Source: Corticium candelabrum (taxonomy: Eukaryota > Porifera > Homoscleromorpha > Homosclerophorida > Plakinidae). Taken from it: a DNA stretch of 64,000 nt. The position numbers were made by a program, and so were the translations under genes. This document shows positions 1 through 16,173 of this stretch, one piece after another; positions within the stretch are counted from its first letter, which is position 1; every line of letters starts with the position of its first letter. The stretch covers positions 5,154,618 through 5,218,617 of the forward strand of contig NC_085090.1 of assembly GCF_963422355.1 (NCBI RefSeq), given 5' to 3'. Under the pieces are notes generated by a model that had not been told where the DNA came from, searched no databases, and worked only from the letters and a program-made list of their open reading frames with translations.

Positions 1-619
1 GGCACATGCAAACAGCAGTGTAAAAGTAAGCACAATAATCCAACAAACAAAAAACTTGAATTTCAAGAAAGAAGCTTCTCGCATATTGTCTTTATCTATC
101 GATGCGGTGGTTGTTCACTGTCAAAACGCAAGATGTTTTAATGCTGCAAAAGAGGTAATTGTAGTAATAAGCTAAGTAAATAACTTTTAACTAACCACGT
201 TATACTTGGTCTGTTATGTATAGATCTACATGCTTGTGTCTACTCGATCTGCTGCTCCATGGTTGTTTACAAACGGTTTCTACCAACATGTACGACCTCC
301 GCTTTTATATTGAGTATCAGATTGTGATTCTGTTGTACAATTGATATCCATCAGATTTTTGCCAGTGACCTGCAGTCAAGGACTAGTGGTGACATGATGA
401 CTCGTGCGTTGTTGTTGGGAATTGAGAGAACTGTATTAAGATCGCACACAACTGCAGCTTTAATGAATTTTCAGGACTTACCGACCGCTAAACCAAGCAA
501 GGTTTGTAATAATAATCTCTTTCGATTTGGTAATCATTAGTAGGCAGGAAATTCTACGTATTTGATTTAATTGACAAATACTAACAATGACAGACGCGTT
601 TAGCATAATATTTGTAGGT

Positions 620-717
<98 letters not shown>

Positions 718-1196
718 GTACACGTATACTGTTGAAGACAGATACGGTAACGCGCAACTAATTAGAAGTGAGTCACTGACAAAGTTATATACGCAGGCAA
801 ATAGAAATAAGATAGTGTCTATCTTTAACTCTTGCCCTGTAGTCTTTTCATCAACAAGATTCTTGTTTCATGCTGCAGAGTGATCTCTTCGACCTGTATG
901 ATGGCATAATAGTTATGGCACATTTGTTACACTCGATAGAGTTCAGAGAAGTCTCAATGCGTCAACGTGTCAACATGGTAAGAAAATGCCCTAATCAATC
1001 AAAAATTAATTTTTCTGTGACTGGGTTGCAATTTTGATTAGCTAAACATCAGAGGTGCATCGGGACCGGTGCAATTTGAAACGTCTAGCGGTGGAAGGAT
1101 TGGTGGTGTTTACGAAGTCGTCTGTATGAATCCGTTTACTTACTCCGTATTATCGGTACGTTGTTGTTTTGAGATTCATGCTTAGCGTACAAAATC

Positions 1197-1266
<70 letters not shown>

Positions 1267-3399
1267 TGTGTGTGTTTCTGTTTATTTCTCTCAATGTTCT
1301 TCGATCTGTCCGTTTGTCTGTCTGTCTGTCTGTCAAAGAACATTTATTGTAAACATGAACGTCAATACGAAAAACGCTCTAACACTAGCTAACAGTCCAA
1401 GATAAACGACCGTAGTGGTCATAGAAGAATAGCCCTAAAACAACCACTTGGTAATTGGAGCTATCACCGTGTCAATCGTTTTTGCTAAAACACTACTGAT
1501 CTTTACACATTATTGCTCTCTGTGGTTTTTAGATTGGAACATATGATCTCAATCATTCTGAATGGCTGCACAAACTTCCATCTCTGCTGCCTCTTCGTCA
1601 ACCCACGAGACATAGAAGAGAAGCAACAGAAACAATTAAAAATTCATCATGTCCTCCAGTATCAGACAATACTAGGCATTTTCGAGTGACAACCGTACCA
1701 GTAGGTGCATGCACGTGTCAAAAACTATTATAATTATTCTGATCTATCGTGTTGATTGCTAACAATCTAACCAAGACAAACAGACATACAGATAGACAGA
1801 CTAACAGACTGACAAACAGACAGACTAACAGACAGACTAACAGACGGACGGACTTACGGACAGACAAACAGACAATTATTCGTATGTCAAAACAAATCGT
1901 TTCATGCATAGACAGAAAGTCAAAAAATAGGCAGACATAGTTTGCAATAAAAATTTCAATTCATGCAGGCACCGCCATTTATTATGGAAGATGTCAACGG
2001 TACGTCGGGTGAAACGCGCAATGGCATATTTTATGGCTTTCTGGTGGACATGATGGAACTGCTGGCTGCCTCTCATATGCTAAACTTCAGCTACACAATG
2101 ACTGAAGTTTCAGACGGTTTCTACGGCTCAATAGATCCCGAAACAAACAACCTAACAGGAATGGTTGAAACACTCGTAAACTGTGTAAGAGATAAAGCAT
2201 TCGATATAATTATTGTCTGCCAATACAGTTACAATTCTCTCGCACAAAGTATATGTGCTTTGTGAGTAGAACAAGTTGAGTGTTTTCTTCTTTTGTAGCA
2301 TGCCGATCTTGCAGTGGCTGCTTTTACCATCACGGCACTGAGAGAGACATATATCAGCTTTACTAAACCTTTCATGAACAGTGGTTTTGTAATGCTTGCT
2401 ACAAAGTCGACTCCAACTGAAAGCGGTTTGTGGTCATTTTTGGATCCATTCGACTTCTGGATATGGATATGCATTCTGATTTCGTTCCTTGTTTGTGGTA
2501 CTTGCCTCGTTGTTCTTCATCGGGTGAGTCCTTATGGGAGGCGAACAGTCGATCATCCCGAAGATCTACCGTACACGTTCAAGCTACATAACAGTGTGTG
2601 GTACTTTTACTCGACTTTCATGCAGCAGGGACCAGAGGCTGCAGCCTTCTTGTCTGGAAAAGTCTTACTGGCCGGTTGGTTCTTCTTCTGTCTCATTGTA
2701 GTTTCAACGTATACAGCAAACCTGGCAGCTTTCCTCACCGTCAAGAGCTCCCCCAACATCATAGAATCTGTAGACGAACTATCCAAGCAAGAGCAGGTCA
2801 AGTATGGCGTGGCAAAGCATACGGCCGTTAGTGAGTTTTTCAATTTGTCAACCATTGAAACATATCATCGCATGTACGAATATATGAGAAGAACAGATGG
2901 TGTCGTGATGAATACAACCCAAGATGGAATCAATCGCGTGAAAAACGGCATACCGGGGGAATACATTTTTATAGGGAACAAGCCTCTTCTTGATTATACT
3001 TCAAGCCAGGAACCGTGCACATCAAAAGTAGTAGGAGACACATTCAACCGCGGTAGCTTGGGAATAGCGATGCCAAAAGGCATGCCATACCTTAAAGACT
3101 TTTCTATAGCGATCCTCAAGCTGAAAGACATGGGAAAACTAGAGGAACTAGAGCGAAAGTGGTTGAAGAGTGGGCCCTGTTCGCAACAGAGTGATGATGA
3201 TGAATCGGACAATCAAGCAGCTAGAATACTACAAATGTCTGGAGTGTTTCTTCTCCTTGTTATTGCTATCTTGCTATCGCTAGTGGTCGCGATCGTAGAA
3301 CGATACGTGTGGAAATATAAAACAACAAAACGACAACGACTGGGATCGGAAATCGTAATGGAGGTACAGGGCATGCAGATTGTACTGATTGAATGTTGA
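1..3399 (+). CDS. Ionotropic glutamate receptor (iGluR) subunit, 3' part of gene
   Basis: Ligand-gated cation channel subunit of the plasma membrane. The inferred exons are 1-154 (starts before the window), 224-289 (less certain), 376-501, 879-977, 1042-1155, 1533-1700, 1969-2184 and 2299-3399. Every junction is phase 0 with GT-AG ends, giving about 681 residues. The first six exons give the end of the amino-terminal domain. The exon at 1969 opens ligand-binding lobe S1 ([11 protein letters not shown], then [17 protein letters not shown]). The last exon carries the rest of S1, membrane segment M1, the pore loop with FMQQG (Gln at the Q/R site), the gating motif [12 protein letters not shown], lobe S2 and the final membrane segment before a basic tail. 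The agonist alpha-carboxyl Arg is kept (TALRE). The pocket residues that hold the glutamate side chain and amine differ (see findings). The gene ends at TGA 3397-3399, followed by a possible ATTAAA poly(A) signal at about 3401. Family assignment is certain; the subclass is not. Confidence 0.93.
623..713. repeat. (CA)n microsatellite, ~91 bp
   Basis: A pure CA run inside the iGluR intron between the exons ending at 501 and starting at 879. Open frames through it (poly Thr-His or Cys-Val) are artefacts. Confidence 0.98.
1199..1262. repeat. (TG)n microsatellite, ~64 bp, with a short CTGT tail
   Basis: A TG run in the iGluR intron 1156-1532, followed by a short CTGT run near 1315-1334. The next intron (1701-1968) carries a degenerate CAGA/ACAGACAG tract at about 1775-1875. 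Confidence 0.97.
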
Positions 3400-4906
3400 C
3401 ATTAAATTTTGTATAGTAATGCTTATTGTGTGTATGTAGAATAGACACGTCAGGGATCCAAATCCTTCTCAAAACAATATAAGAGTAAACGGAAATCAAA
3501 CGGTACAGTGAAAAATTTAGCCGGTTCAAGGCAAGAATAATATAATTACTATTGTCTCTCAATTTTACAATAGTTTACGGATTTGTAGTTGGTTTTGATA
3601 TATTTATTAGCTGTTATAATGCCAGTAGAATTTTAACGATAGTCGTGGTTTGAATATAAACATGCAGTAGAGAAACATAACTAAATACCAAACAAACATG
3701 TTTCTGTTGTTCAATTAGATTCCGTTACTACTGTAGAACAGAAAACGACAAGCACAAACGGCACGTACCACATGCATATATATGCAAGATCTTCCATTTT
3801 TGGCGGTAAATACACTGCTTAATTAACCTTTTTTGGTTGTTACCTGTCTGTTTCGCATTCACATCCAAATGTCGGGCGCACCGTGCAATTTTTATCATTA
3901 TATCATTAATCTTGTAATGCGCAAGCGTAACGCAAACAGACCACAATGATTACCTTTAGTAAGTCTTCTTTCGTGACCGTTGTTTACGTTCATGGCGTAT
4001 TGTGTGCTCTCATCGACTACAGGAGCTACTGTAAGTAGTTCTCTTGATGTCGTGCTTTGGTCTAATGAGTATATTGCTGACTGAATGACTTCGAGTGTCA
4101 CGAAAATGGTACAAAGGCGCTTTACTGTACATAAAATAAATAAATAAATTTGACAAACTGTGGTATACCTATATACTGGTCTCATGCATACTCGTCATGA
4201 TTATTCATTGAGCATGCATGCACTGCGTTCAACGTTGTAAGATGCAAAACGCGTAGATCTGTTGTTTCTCACACTTAAGATCAGTTGTTTTACTTCATGG
4301 CTCGTCATATAGGTCAAACTGTTACAAGTATAGGCGAGTATAGAGTCATCATTCTCTTGATCAGTGGCTTGTGGCCTCATCCGGGTATAGCGCTAGATAT
4401 CTGACCCACGCGTGTTATGACGTCAACTTTTCCCGGTGGCCAAATTAATTAATGAGAGATTCTATATTGATGCCCCTGAAAAATCCGTCAAAACGCCAAA
4501 ATAGATTTCTCTCCAATAGTTTATCTTATACTGTATAGCAATGCTGCCTCTTGACTTAACTAATTAATTGCTATATTTACGATGCCTTGTGGTCATTGAG
4601 TATATAGACACAATTCGCGGTAATTGTTGGTAAACAAAATAAATTTTTATGAGCCCGTTGTGCAATAGATAATTACTCGATACGACTCTGCTGAAATACT
4701 GCTCTCTTGGCGCGCTCGCCTTGGACCACGCACACCCTCTTAGGCCCGACACTTTTGAACTGCTTTCTTTATACGGGCTTGTTGTTACGCCCACTTCCAG
4801 TAATTTTTTACCGGTCACACGCAACTACAAACGTGCTTCATCTTTCGCTCTGCTTTCAGTTCTTTCTCTCTATAATTGCATGAAATTTAACTGCGACGCG
4901 GCAGCG
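3400..4906. other. Intergenic region between iGluR and the TPR gene
   Basis: No convincing coding exon was found. It should hold the iGluR 3'UTR and the promoter and 5'UTR of the TPR gene. A perfect CRE palindrome, TGACGTCA, lies at 4418-4425, about 490 bp before the chosen TPR start codon. An in-frame upstream ATG at 4721 would add 62 residues with no family resemblance. Confidence 0.6.
4418..4425. promoter_or_regulatory. CRE-like palindrome TGACGTCA
   Basis: An exact CREB/ATF consensus octamer in the presumed promoter of the TPR gene. Only the sequence match supports it. Confidence 0.3.
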
Positions 4907-6775
4907 ATGGATGACAAGGAATTGGAGCATGTCACGTCAGATGAGGACGTAGTATTCGTCTTGAAAAGGGAGAGACCAACCACGTGGAGGATTCTCAATC
5001 TTATGTCCTTACTGAACTGGAGCGCAATTCCTCTCGACATTGTACGTGTCGCGTACGGCAGGTACTACGACGAACCGCTTGAAGGCAAATCTCGACTATT
5101 ATTTGAACAGCGTCTCTTGAGCTTTGCCAATCTAACTGCTCCTGTGTTGAGATACAATTTCTTGAGCAAAGTTTGCGACATCAACGTAGCGGTTCAGCGG
5201 ATACTTATCGACGAAATGAGAGCCGACAACACCATTGAGACTCACATCGAGTGTCTAGCATTTATTCTCAACGATTACTTACCTCATAATCGTTGTGACG
5301 TAAAGCTAAAACTGAAGAGTTATAGAGTTATGAGTCTAATGCCGCACATATATCAACTCTGTGAAAATACTATCAATGCGGCTTGCAGTTATCAGCCGGA
5401 GACTTGGCTTCTACTATGCATTGCCAACTGTTTTGCATTGGAAACTGACGACGTCGTCAGAGCAAAGGCAATTGTCGACTTTAGACTCGAATTACTTGAG
5501 TCAACTCTTCAATGTCAGACGTGGAGCAAGAAGTTCAATAGTAAATATACACGATCTCTTTGTTTATCAATTTACACATTGTGCATGCCATTTTTTGTTA
5601 CTATTTGTCTCTACTGCAGGTTTGATTTGTAAAGGTGACGTTGATTTGCTCGATTTCAATCCGACGCTAGCACTCGCAAGCTTTCGGGAGTCGTTGGATA
5701 TTTTGTCATTTGATAGAGACCGTTACTCGTCCATGAAAAGAAGAGCAATAGGTAAAACAAACTTGCAGTGACTGCAAGCATGTTTGACTATAAGAAAGCT
5801 AACGTTTCGCAAGGCATAACACTTTTGCTCATATAAAGCGCAACATTTAATTAAATAATTAATAATTAATTAATATGTATATATATATATATTAATTTAT
5901 AGTTAATTAATATATAGCTTTGCTTTCCCTTGTTACTCTGAGGTGTACGTCTTGCAAGGTTTAGCGTCAACTAATGTATTAGCAAGATCTGCTAACAGAC
6001 GTTTAAATGTTGAACTTTTCATCACGTACTGTGCAATTTCGATTTTGTACACAATAAAATCGAATGGGCTGTCAAGTCACTTAATTGATACACTGATCTG
6101 TGAATTAGACGTATAGCAACAAGACAACCGAGCTTATACAATGCACTATACAGTATACAGTCAACACTAAAATCATAAACTGTGCAGACTATGTACGAAT
6201 ATCGATGTACAGTATTACAGATTCTATTGTTGACTGTTGCTTTCTGGTTTCGTACAGTTCTTGACAGAATAGCGTCGTGTCACTTTGCGATGCGTGAAGG
6301 TAAAGAATGTGAATACTTCCAGAAGCAAGCTTTACAGTTAGACGAGAAAGAAGCAACGTCGGCAGTTACCTTAGCAAAAGGTAAGTAGGTGTACACTACA
6401 GTACCGCTCTAAGTGTCAATCAATGCATGTTTAATAAGTGTCTGTCTTCCTGCCTGTCTGTCTGTTTGTCAGTCTGTCTGCTTGTCTTCTTGTCTGTTTG
6501 TTTGTTTGTCTGTCTGTCTGTCTGTCTGTCCGTCTTATTTCACTATTGAACACAAAAAGCAAAATTTTACAAGAACACTATAGGTAAAACTGCTAAGCTA
6601 AATGTCCATCTACTGAGACATACAGATTGAATACTACTAAAATTCTAATAAATGATGTTCTGAATGTCTCTGTCTGTCTGCCTGCCTGTCTGTCTGCTTG
6701 CCTGTCTGCCTTTCTGTCTGCCTGCCTGCTGCTTATCTTGTCGGTCTGTCTATCTGTCTGTCTGTTGGTCTGTTG

Positions 6776-6812
<37 letters not shown>

Positions 6813-6861
6813 CTTGTCTGTCTACTTGTCTGTCTGTTTGAATGTCTATTTGTCTGTCTGT

Positions 6862-6954
<93 letters not shown>

Positions 6955-6974
6955 CATTCATTTTGCTGTCTATT

Positions 6975-7006
<32 letters not shown>

Positions 7007-7042
7007 CTTGCCTGCCAACTGCTTATCTTGTCGGTCTGTCTA

Positions 7043-7075
<33 letters not shown>

Positions 7076-7378
7076 ATGTCTGTCTATTTGTCTGTCTATT
7101 TGTCTGTGTATTTGTCTATCTGTCTGTCTGTCTGTCTGTCTGTCTGCTTATATTCTTGTCTGTTTGTTTGTTTGTCTGTCTGTCTGACTGTCTGTCTGTT
7201 TGTCTGTCTGTCTGTCAGTCTGTCTGCTTGTCTTCTTGTCTGTTTGCTTGTTTGTCTGTGTATCTGTCCGTCTGCCTGTCTGTCTGCCTGCCTGCTGCTT
7301 ATCTTGTCGGTTTGCCTATCTGTCTGTCTGTCGGTCTGTCTATCTGTCTGTCTATCTGTCTGTCTATCTGTCTGTCTA

Positions 7379-7411
<33 letters not shown>

Positions 7412-9818
7412 ATGTCTGTCTATTTGTCTGTCTATTTGTCTGTGTATTTGTCTATCTGTCTGTCTGTCTGTCTGTCTGTCAGTCTGTCTGCTTGTCTTCT
7501 TGTCTGTTTGCTTGTTTGTCTGTGTATCTGTCCGTCTGCCTGTCTGTCTGCCTGCCTGCTGCTTATCTTGTCGGTTTGTCTATCTGTCTGTCTGTCGGTC
7601 TGTCTGTCTATCTGTCTGTCTATCTGTCTGTCTATCTGTCTGTCTATTTGTCTGTCTGTCTGTCTGTATGTATGTGTGTATGTATGTGTGTATGTATGTA
7701 TGTTCAATTTGTATGCATGAATACTTTAAACCGCATGGCTTCAAATACAAACATGTATTAACTTTATATTATAATAATAGCACTCAACAATCTGGGTGTT
7801 GCGTATCTATTTTCTGGAAAGTACGAAGATTCAGTGGCAACTCTAAAAGCAGCAATAAAATCCGTACCAAAACACACGTGGACAAAACACAGTCTAGTAC
7901 TCTCAACTGGTACACGTACAGCAAGCACAGTATACGTAGCGTTAATAAAATATGTCTGTACATCTAATTATGTCGGTCAGTTCTCCTCAATCTTGGTCGT
8001 GCCTACACCGAAACCGGAGGTTTCTTCAACGGAGTTGTCCTCATGAGAAAGGCCGTCAGAACCAGACGTCCTTGCTACCCAAATCGCCATATACAAGTAG
8101 CCATAGGTAAGTCATGCATATCGTGCTAATATTCATAACTAAACTAATTTTTTGGGTTGTCAGCGCTGTGCAGCTTGGCCGAGGTCTATTGCCGTTCGCG
8201 CAGCGTCGACGGCTACCCGTTTGCCCGACAGGCACACCGAATAGTCAAAAAGTTACTCGACCGATTTCATCCGGACAGAGCCTGGTGTAATAAATTGATA
8301 TCAATACCGTATGTTTTTGTTAATTAATTAAACGCCACTCTTAATTAAACGCCACCGCCCTCGTTTAAATGCCTTAGCTGTGACTACGTGCAGATAAAGT
8401 ATAAACGCCGCCCTTGTTTATACGCTGTAGTTGAGAGTACAGATAAAATGTAAACGCCGCTCTCGAATAAACGCTGCAGCTAAGAGTACAAATAAAATAT
8501 AGACGAGGTCCTCAATAAAATACCTCCTCGTTTAACCCTTACGGTAAACGTCGCCGCTGAGAGTAAAGATAAATATAAACGTCGCCCTTGAATAAACGTC
8601 GCAGCTAAAAGTACAAATATAAACGCCGTCCTTGAATAAACGTGCCTTGTTTAACCCTTACTGTAAACGTAGCAGCTGAGAGTACAGATAAAAATATAAA
8701 CGCCGCAGCTAAGAATACAAATAAAATATAAATGCCGTCCTCGAATAAACGCCCACTTGTTCAACCCTTACTGTAAACGTAGCAGCTAAGAGTACAGGTA
8801 AAATATGAATGCCGCCCTCGAATAAACGCCGCATTTTAACAAATGCTATATATAGCACGGACAGAGAGCGTTTAACAAATAAATGCCTCTTTGCTACTTA
8901 AAAATAAACGCCGCGGCGTTTAATTGATGAAATACGGTAAGACTTTTGTTTTATTTCCGATGTTAATTAAGTTTATTCCATATATGCATGCAGACATGAA
9001 CGTGTTGGGAAGATGTTGTGAAGTCCGAGAAGAATACGACAGAGCTCAGGCGTATTACAAACGCGCTTGTACTGCCATGCTTCCGCCCTCTACGTCCACG
9101 AGTGTCTCTGTTGCTTCGTCACTAGGCCTTGCATCGAGTTTGTGACTGAACTCTTGACTTGTCTGTCGAGCGACAGTTATAATATATCGAGCTTGCGTCT
9201 CCAGGTTATTCCTACCTTTCCGGAATTTATGACAGTAGAGAGGATACACTGAATGCTATTAACTACTGCTCCAGTGCTCTGAAACTCGAGCAGGAAGTCT
9301 TGCCAGGCGAAGACATTATCATTGGTACAGGTCGGTCAACATGCATGCAATTGTATTGGAAAAGGTTTCAATGCAATTTGAAGACTAACAAATTATGTTT
9401 CAGAGCTTCTTCGTCTGGGAATGCTCAACAAAAACTTTCAGGATTATTCGAAGTCGTACAGCTGTTTGAAATTAGCTTGGGAAATTGTGCAGCAAGCCAA
9501 TCCGAGAAGCCACCTTGTCGTTTTGTGTATAGACAATGAGTGCGTTTTGTACGTCTAGTGAAATATTGTGACTGTGCAGGTCTTAGTCATCTTATTGAGC
9601 TTTTCGACAAATTGCGTGACTCTGCGCGAGCAAAGAAATTTCGTTCCAAACACGAGAGATTGATAGACGAGATGCGCGTCGCTAGGAGCGACAATATCGA
9701 AAGAGGTTGAATTCAATTTTGTATTCTTACGATTTTGCTTGCTCTGATTGTTTCACGTGTTATAGCGACAGAGATGAACAAACGTTTCCATCAACGAGAG
9801 TGGGAAACTGCACTTTAA
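4907..9818 (+). CDS. TPR-repeat protein, ~610 aa, 11 exons
   Basis: Probable protein-interaction scaffold; the specific function is not recognised. Exons: 4907-5540, 5620-5751, 6258-6380, 7781-7909, 7981-8106, 8164-8286, 8994-9137, 9205-9324, 9404-9526, 9580-9705 and 9766-9818. All ten introns are phase 1, and the spliced frame stays open to TAA. Exon 1 (~211 residues) is helical. It is followed by a run of ~42-residue TPRs of the kinesin-light-chain/NPHP3 spacing, visible as ALNNLGVAYLFSGKYEDSV, LLNLGRAYTETGGFF, LGRCCEVREEYDRAQAYYKR and YSYLSGIYDSREDTL. Exon 1 could be a remnant of a STAND-type winged-helix module, as in NB-ARC/NACHT-TPR proteins, but no P-loop is seen, so that is only a suggestion. 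ATG 4907 was chosen for its context (gcagcgATGG); ATG 4721 is in frame upstream. The 9137 and 8286 donors were picked to keep phase and TPR register. Confidence 0.85.
6440..7712. repeat. Giant CTGT/CTGC microsatellite array with higher-order repeat
   Basis: About 1.27 kb of (CTGT)n with CTGC, CTAT and TTGT variants fills most of TPR-gene intron 3 (6381-7780); a short unique stretch lies at 6540-6660. The marker GCTTATCTTGTCGG recurs near 6731, 7021, 7297 and 7561, spaced 290, 276 and 264 bp, so the array grew partly by duplicating ~270-bp blocks. It ends in TATG/TGTA repeats. Because 4 bp shifts phase each unit, frames on both strands stay open (Ser-Val-Cys-Leu or Thr-Asp-Arg-Gln), but they are not genes. 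Confidence 0.95.
8300..8935. repeat. Degenerate tandem repeat with TAAACGCCGC motif
   Basis: Fills TPR-gene intron 6 (8287-8993). Blocks of roughly 50-110 bp contain TAAACGCCGC, CAGCTGAGAGTACAGATAAA and CCCTCGAATAAACGCC in changing combinations. No terminal inverted repeats or coding potential were seen. Confidence 0.8.
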
Positions 9819-12171
9819 TAACCTACAAATAAGTCTAGACTAAGACACGACAGTTGCAAGTAAGAGACTGTAGGGGTAGGAGAGCACGCTATAGACGTGT
9901 ATGATGTATCAACATCTTGAATTCTCTTTGAATTACGTAACATCGTTTTCAAATTGCACGGTTATGCACTGCAATGCCAAATTAGATTCGACAGTAAACC
10001 CACCCCGAAGTGTATGTATGCTCGAGTGCCTAGCCGGTCGTCTCCCACTCAAGAGATCTTTCTCCTCTTAGAGGGACCCACGGCTGGACACTCGAGCGGA
10101 AACGCGGAGGTACTGTATACCAGATAGTGTAGTGTCGCAATCCACGTGCCGCCGTGGCAAACATTGTGCCGACGAGACGGCATACCAACTGTTGTGTTGA
10201 TCGAATGCGAGAATACAATTGGTAGCAGCTGTGTGATAGACAGGATGAGCAGAAGTGCACGTGGTACCGACATTTGACTTCCTAGACATGTATAATGACT
10301 GTTAGGGCGTGGGAGTAGGTGGTTTGTCAACTATCTTTGCATGTACACCGGTGTATGAAGCAAGCAAACTAGACCTGCATAAAATGTTGGCACCTTTCTC
10401 CTTTCAAGGACTTATACCATACAGGCTAGCAATTGCCTTGTCATTCAAGGTGCGTTCGCTCTTCTAAGATCTTCATTGTAAAGAAAAGAAAAGCGTTGTA
10501 TTTATCCGGTATAAAATGTAGAAAAGCGTTGTATTTATTCGGTATAGCTTAGTTCCTCTCTGCGCCGAGAGTCGGCTATACAAGTAGAGTAAGTTACGCA
10601 CACTATGAACATGTCAGCGTCTGCGCCGCTCGCACGACGCTTGCCTGTCGTATCCGGAAGAGACCCAGCTTCCGATGACATCACGTGCTCAGTTTCAACC
10701 AATCGATAGTCAGTCAGAGCGACAGGACGTATCCGGGATATTCTATTTGTTCACATATGGCATCGATGGAATTTTTTATTGGGTGTGTGCTTGGTTTTCC
10801 CTGCCTTTAGTAAGTCCAGTCAAAGTTCTACAAGGACCTAAAAATGAAAGAAAACGCTTGAGACTACGCCGCAGCAGCAACAAAAGCAAGACGTCGTCGT
10901 CAATGTCTGTCGCAAGTACACACTTGGTTACTTTGCAGCGCCGTGTAGGTTGCATTGTGTGTATGGTGTACAGCGCCAGAGTTTTTGCTAAAGCTCGTGT
11001 GAGCGTTCTTTTCAGCTTCCAGGACGCTGTGCCACCGTCGTACTGTACACCGGACTTATAAAACTAAAATTTAATCAACGAATGACTTATTCGGTTGGTG
11101 CATGATTGCATTATTGTTGTTATTAAGCTAGAGTGTAGTTAGTTAAAATGCATCGGATCTATATCTAGAGTATGATCTATTCAAATACTCCACTTCATTC
11201 AGTTTAAAGTCTCAGTGAGAGAATATTCGACCTGAAGACTTCAAAGTTGGAAGTATTCGCAGTTACGTCGCGTCGTTAGTCTTTATCGTATGCCTAGACG
11301 TATAGTGATATAGCTGAACCTCCGTGAGTCCTCCAAGCAAAATTTAGAACGCAATCTCACCCGAAGCGGAAACCGTCTAGATACTAGTACAGTACTACCG
11401 GTACATTACACTAGCTATAAGCCGGTGTTACTGCATGTGTATATATAGCTCTTCGATAAATGCAGGTCTGCATGCCTTACCAGTCCATGGACTGTACTGA
11501 TGGTTGAGATACGTATATATGCTGAGAGGTCACGCTTGCGCCTATAGAAAGTGCATTATTGAAAGTGTCATAATGCCGCAATCTTGAAAACAGGGCGTTA
11601 CTTTAATCTAATTCTGACCGGTACAATGTAATCTAAAGTCTCTCGAGAAACTGAGAACTTTCGGCTTCTAGATAATCACAATTGCTCCGAGTAGCTTCTA
11701 TAGATTGGGGCCAGCCGCTCAATGAGTTATCCTCTATAGAAGGCCACCGTCATACAAGTTGAAGGACTCGCGTGATCCCGTCAGTCCGCATGCTCAATAT
11801 ATTTGTATTGAGCAACACCAACGGTCTGCTACAACAGCAAAGTTACGAAGTATCGGTTTCGTAGCTATCTGTTATAATCATAGCGGTTTGGCATGCAATC
11901 AGGAAACATCGAAGTTTTATCTATATCTGCAAATGAGCTTTTGATTTACGCTTAGCGTGCGCTAAATGTAATCGCCTATCTCGTTGCATCAGTGTTACTG
12001 TGTATAAGCCAGTGTACAATGCGCATGCGTTACACCGGATATGAACTTTTCCGTCCCTTACAATCTGACGATGACGCGCGATATCGAGGCGGTCACACAT
12101 AATTCGACGCGTTGTAGGCAATATTTCACTTTGCAGAAACGACGTCGACGAGTCGGACGAGCTTTGAAAGA
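9819..12171. other. Intergenic region, no recognised gene
   Basis: Between the TPR stop and the ML-domain gene start. Open frames (for example 10675-11061) have no family resemblance or exon-like partners. A ~27-bp direct repeat (AAAAGCGTTGTATTTAT core) occurs twice at about 10489-10546. The region should hold the TPR 3'UTR and the next promoter. Confidence 0.55.

Positions 12172-16173
<4,002 letters not shown>

Noticed and set aside
2185..2265. Read-through continuation of the iGluR exon after 2184
   Set aside because: The donor GTAAGA at 2185 and the acceptor at 2298 give the exact iGluR spacing (GMVETLVNC to HADLAVAAF); the extra residues end in a stop.
6593..7967. Long open frames on both strands rich in Ser-Val-Cys-Leu or Thr-Asp-Arg-Gln
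   Set aside because: They are translations of the CTGT array inside a TPR-gene intron; a 4-bp repeat keeps frames open by chance.
10675..11061. 128-residue open frame in the TPR-ML gap
   Set aside because: No recognisable domain, no partner exons and no special start context.
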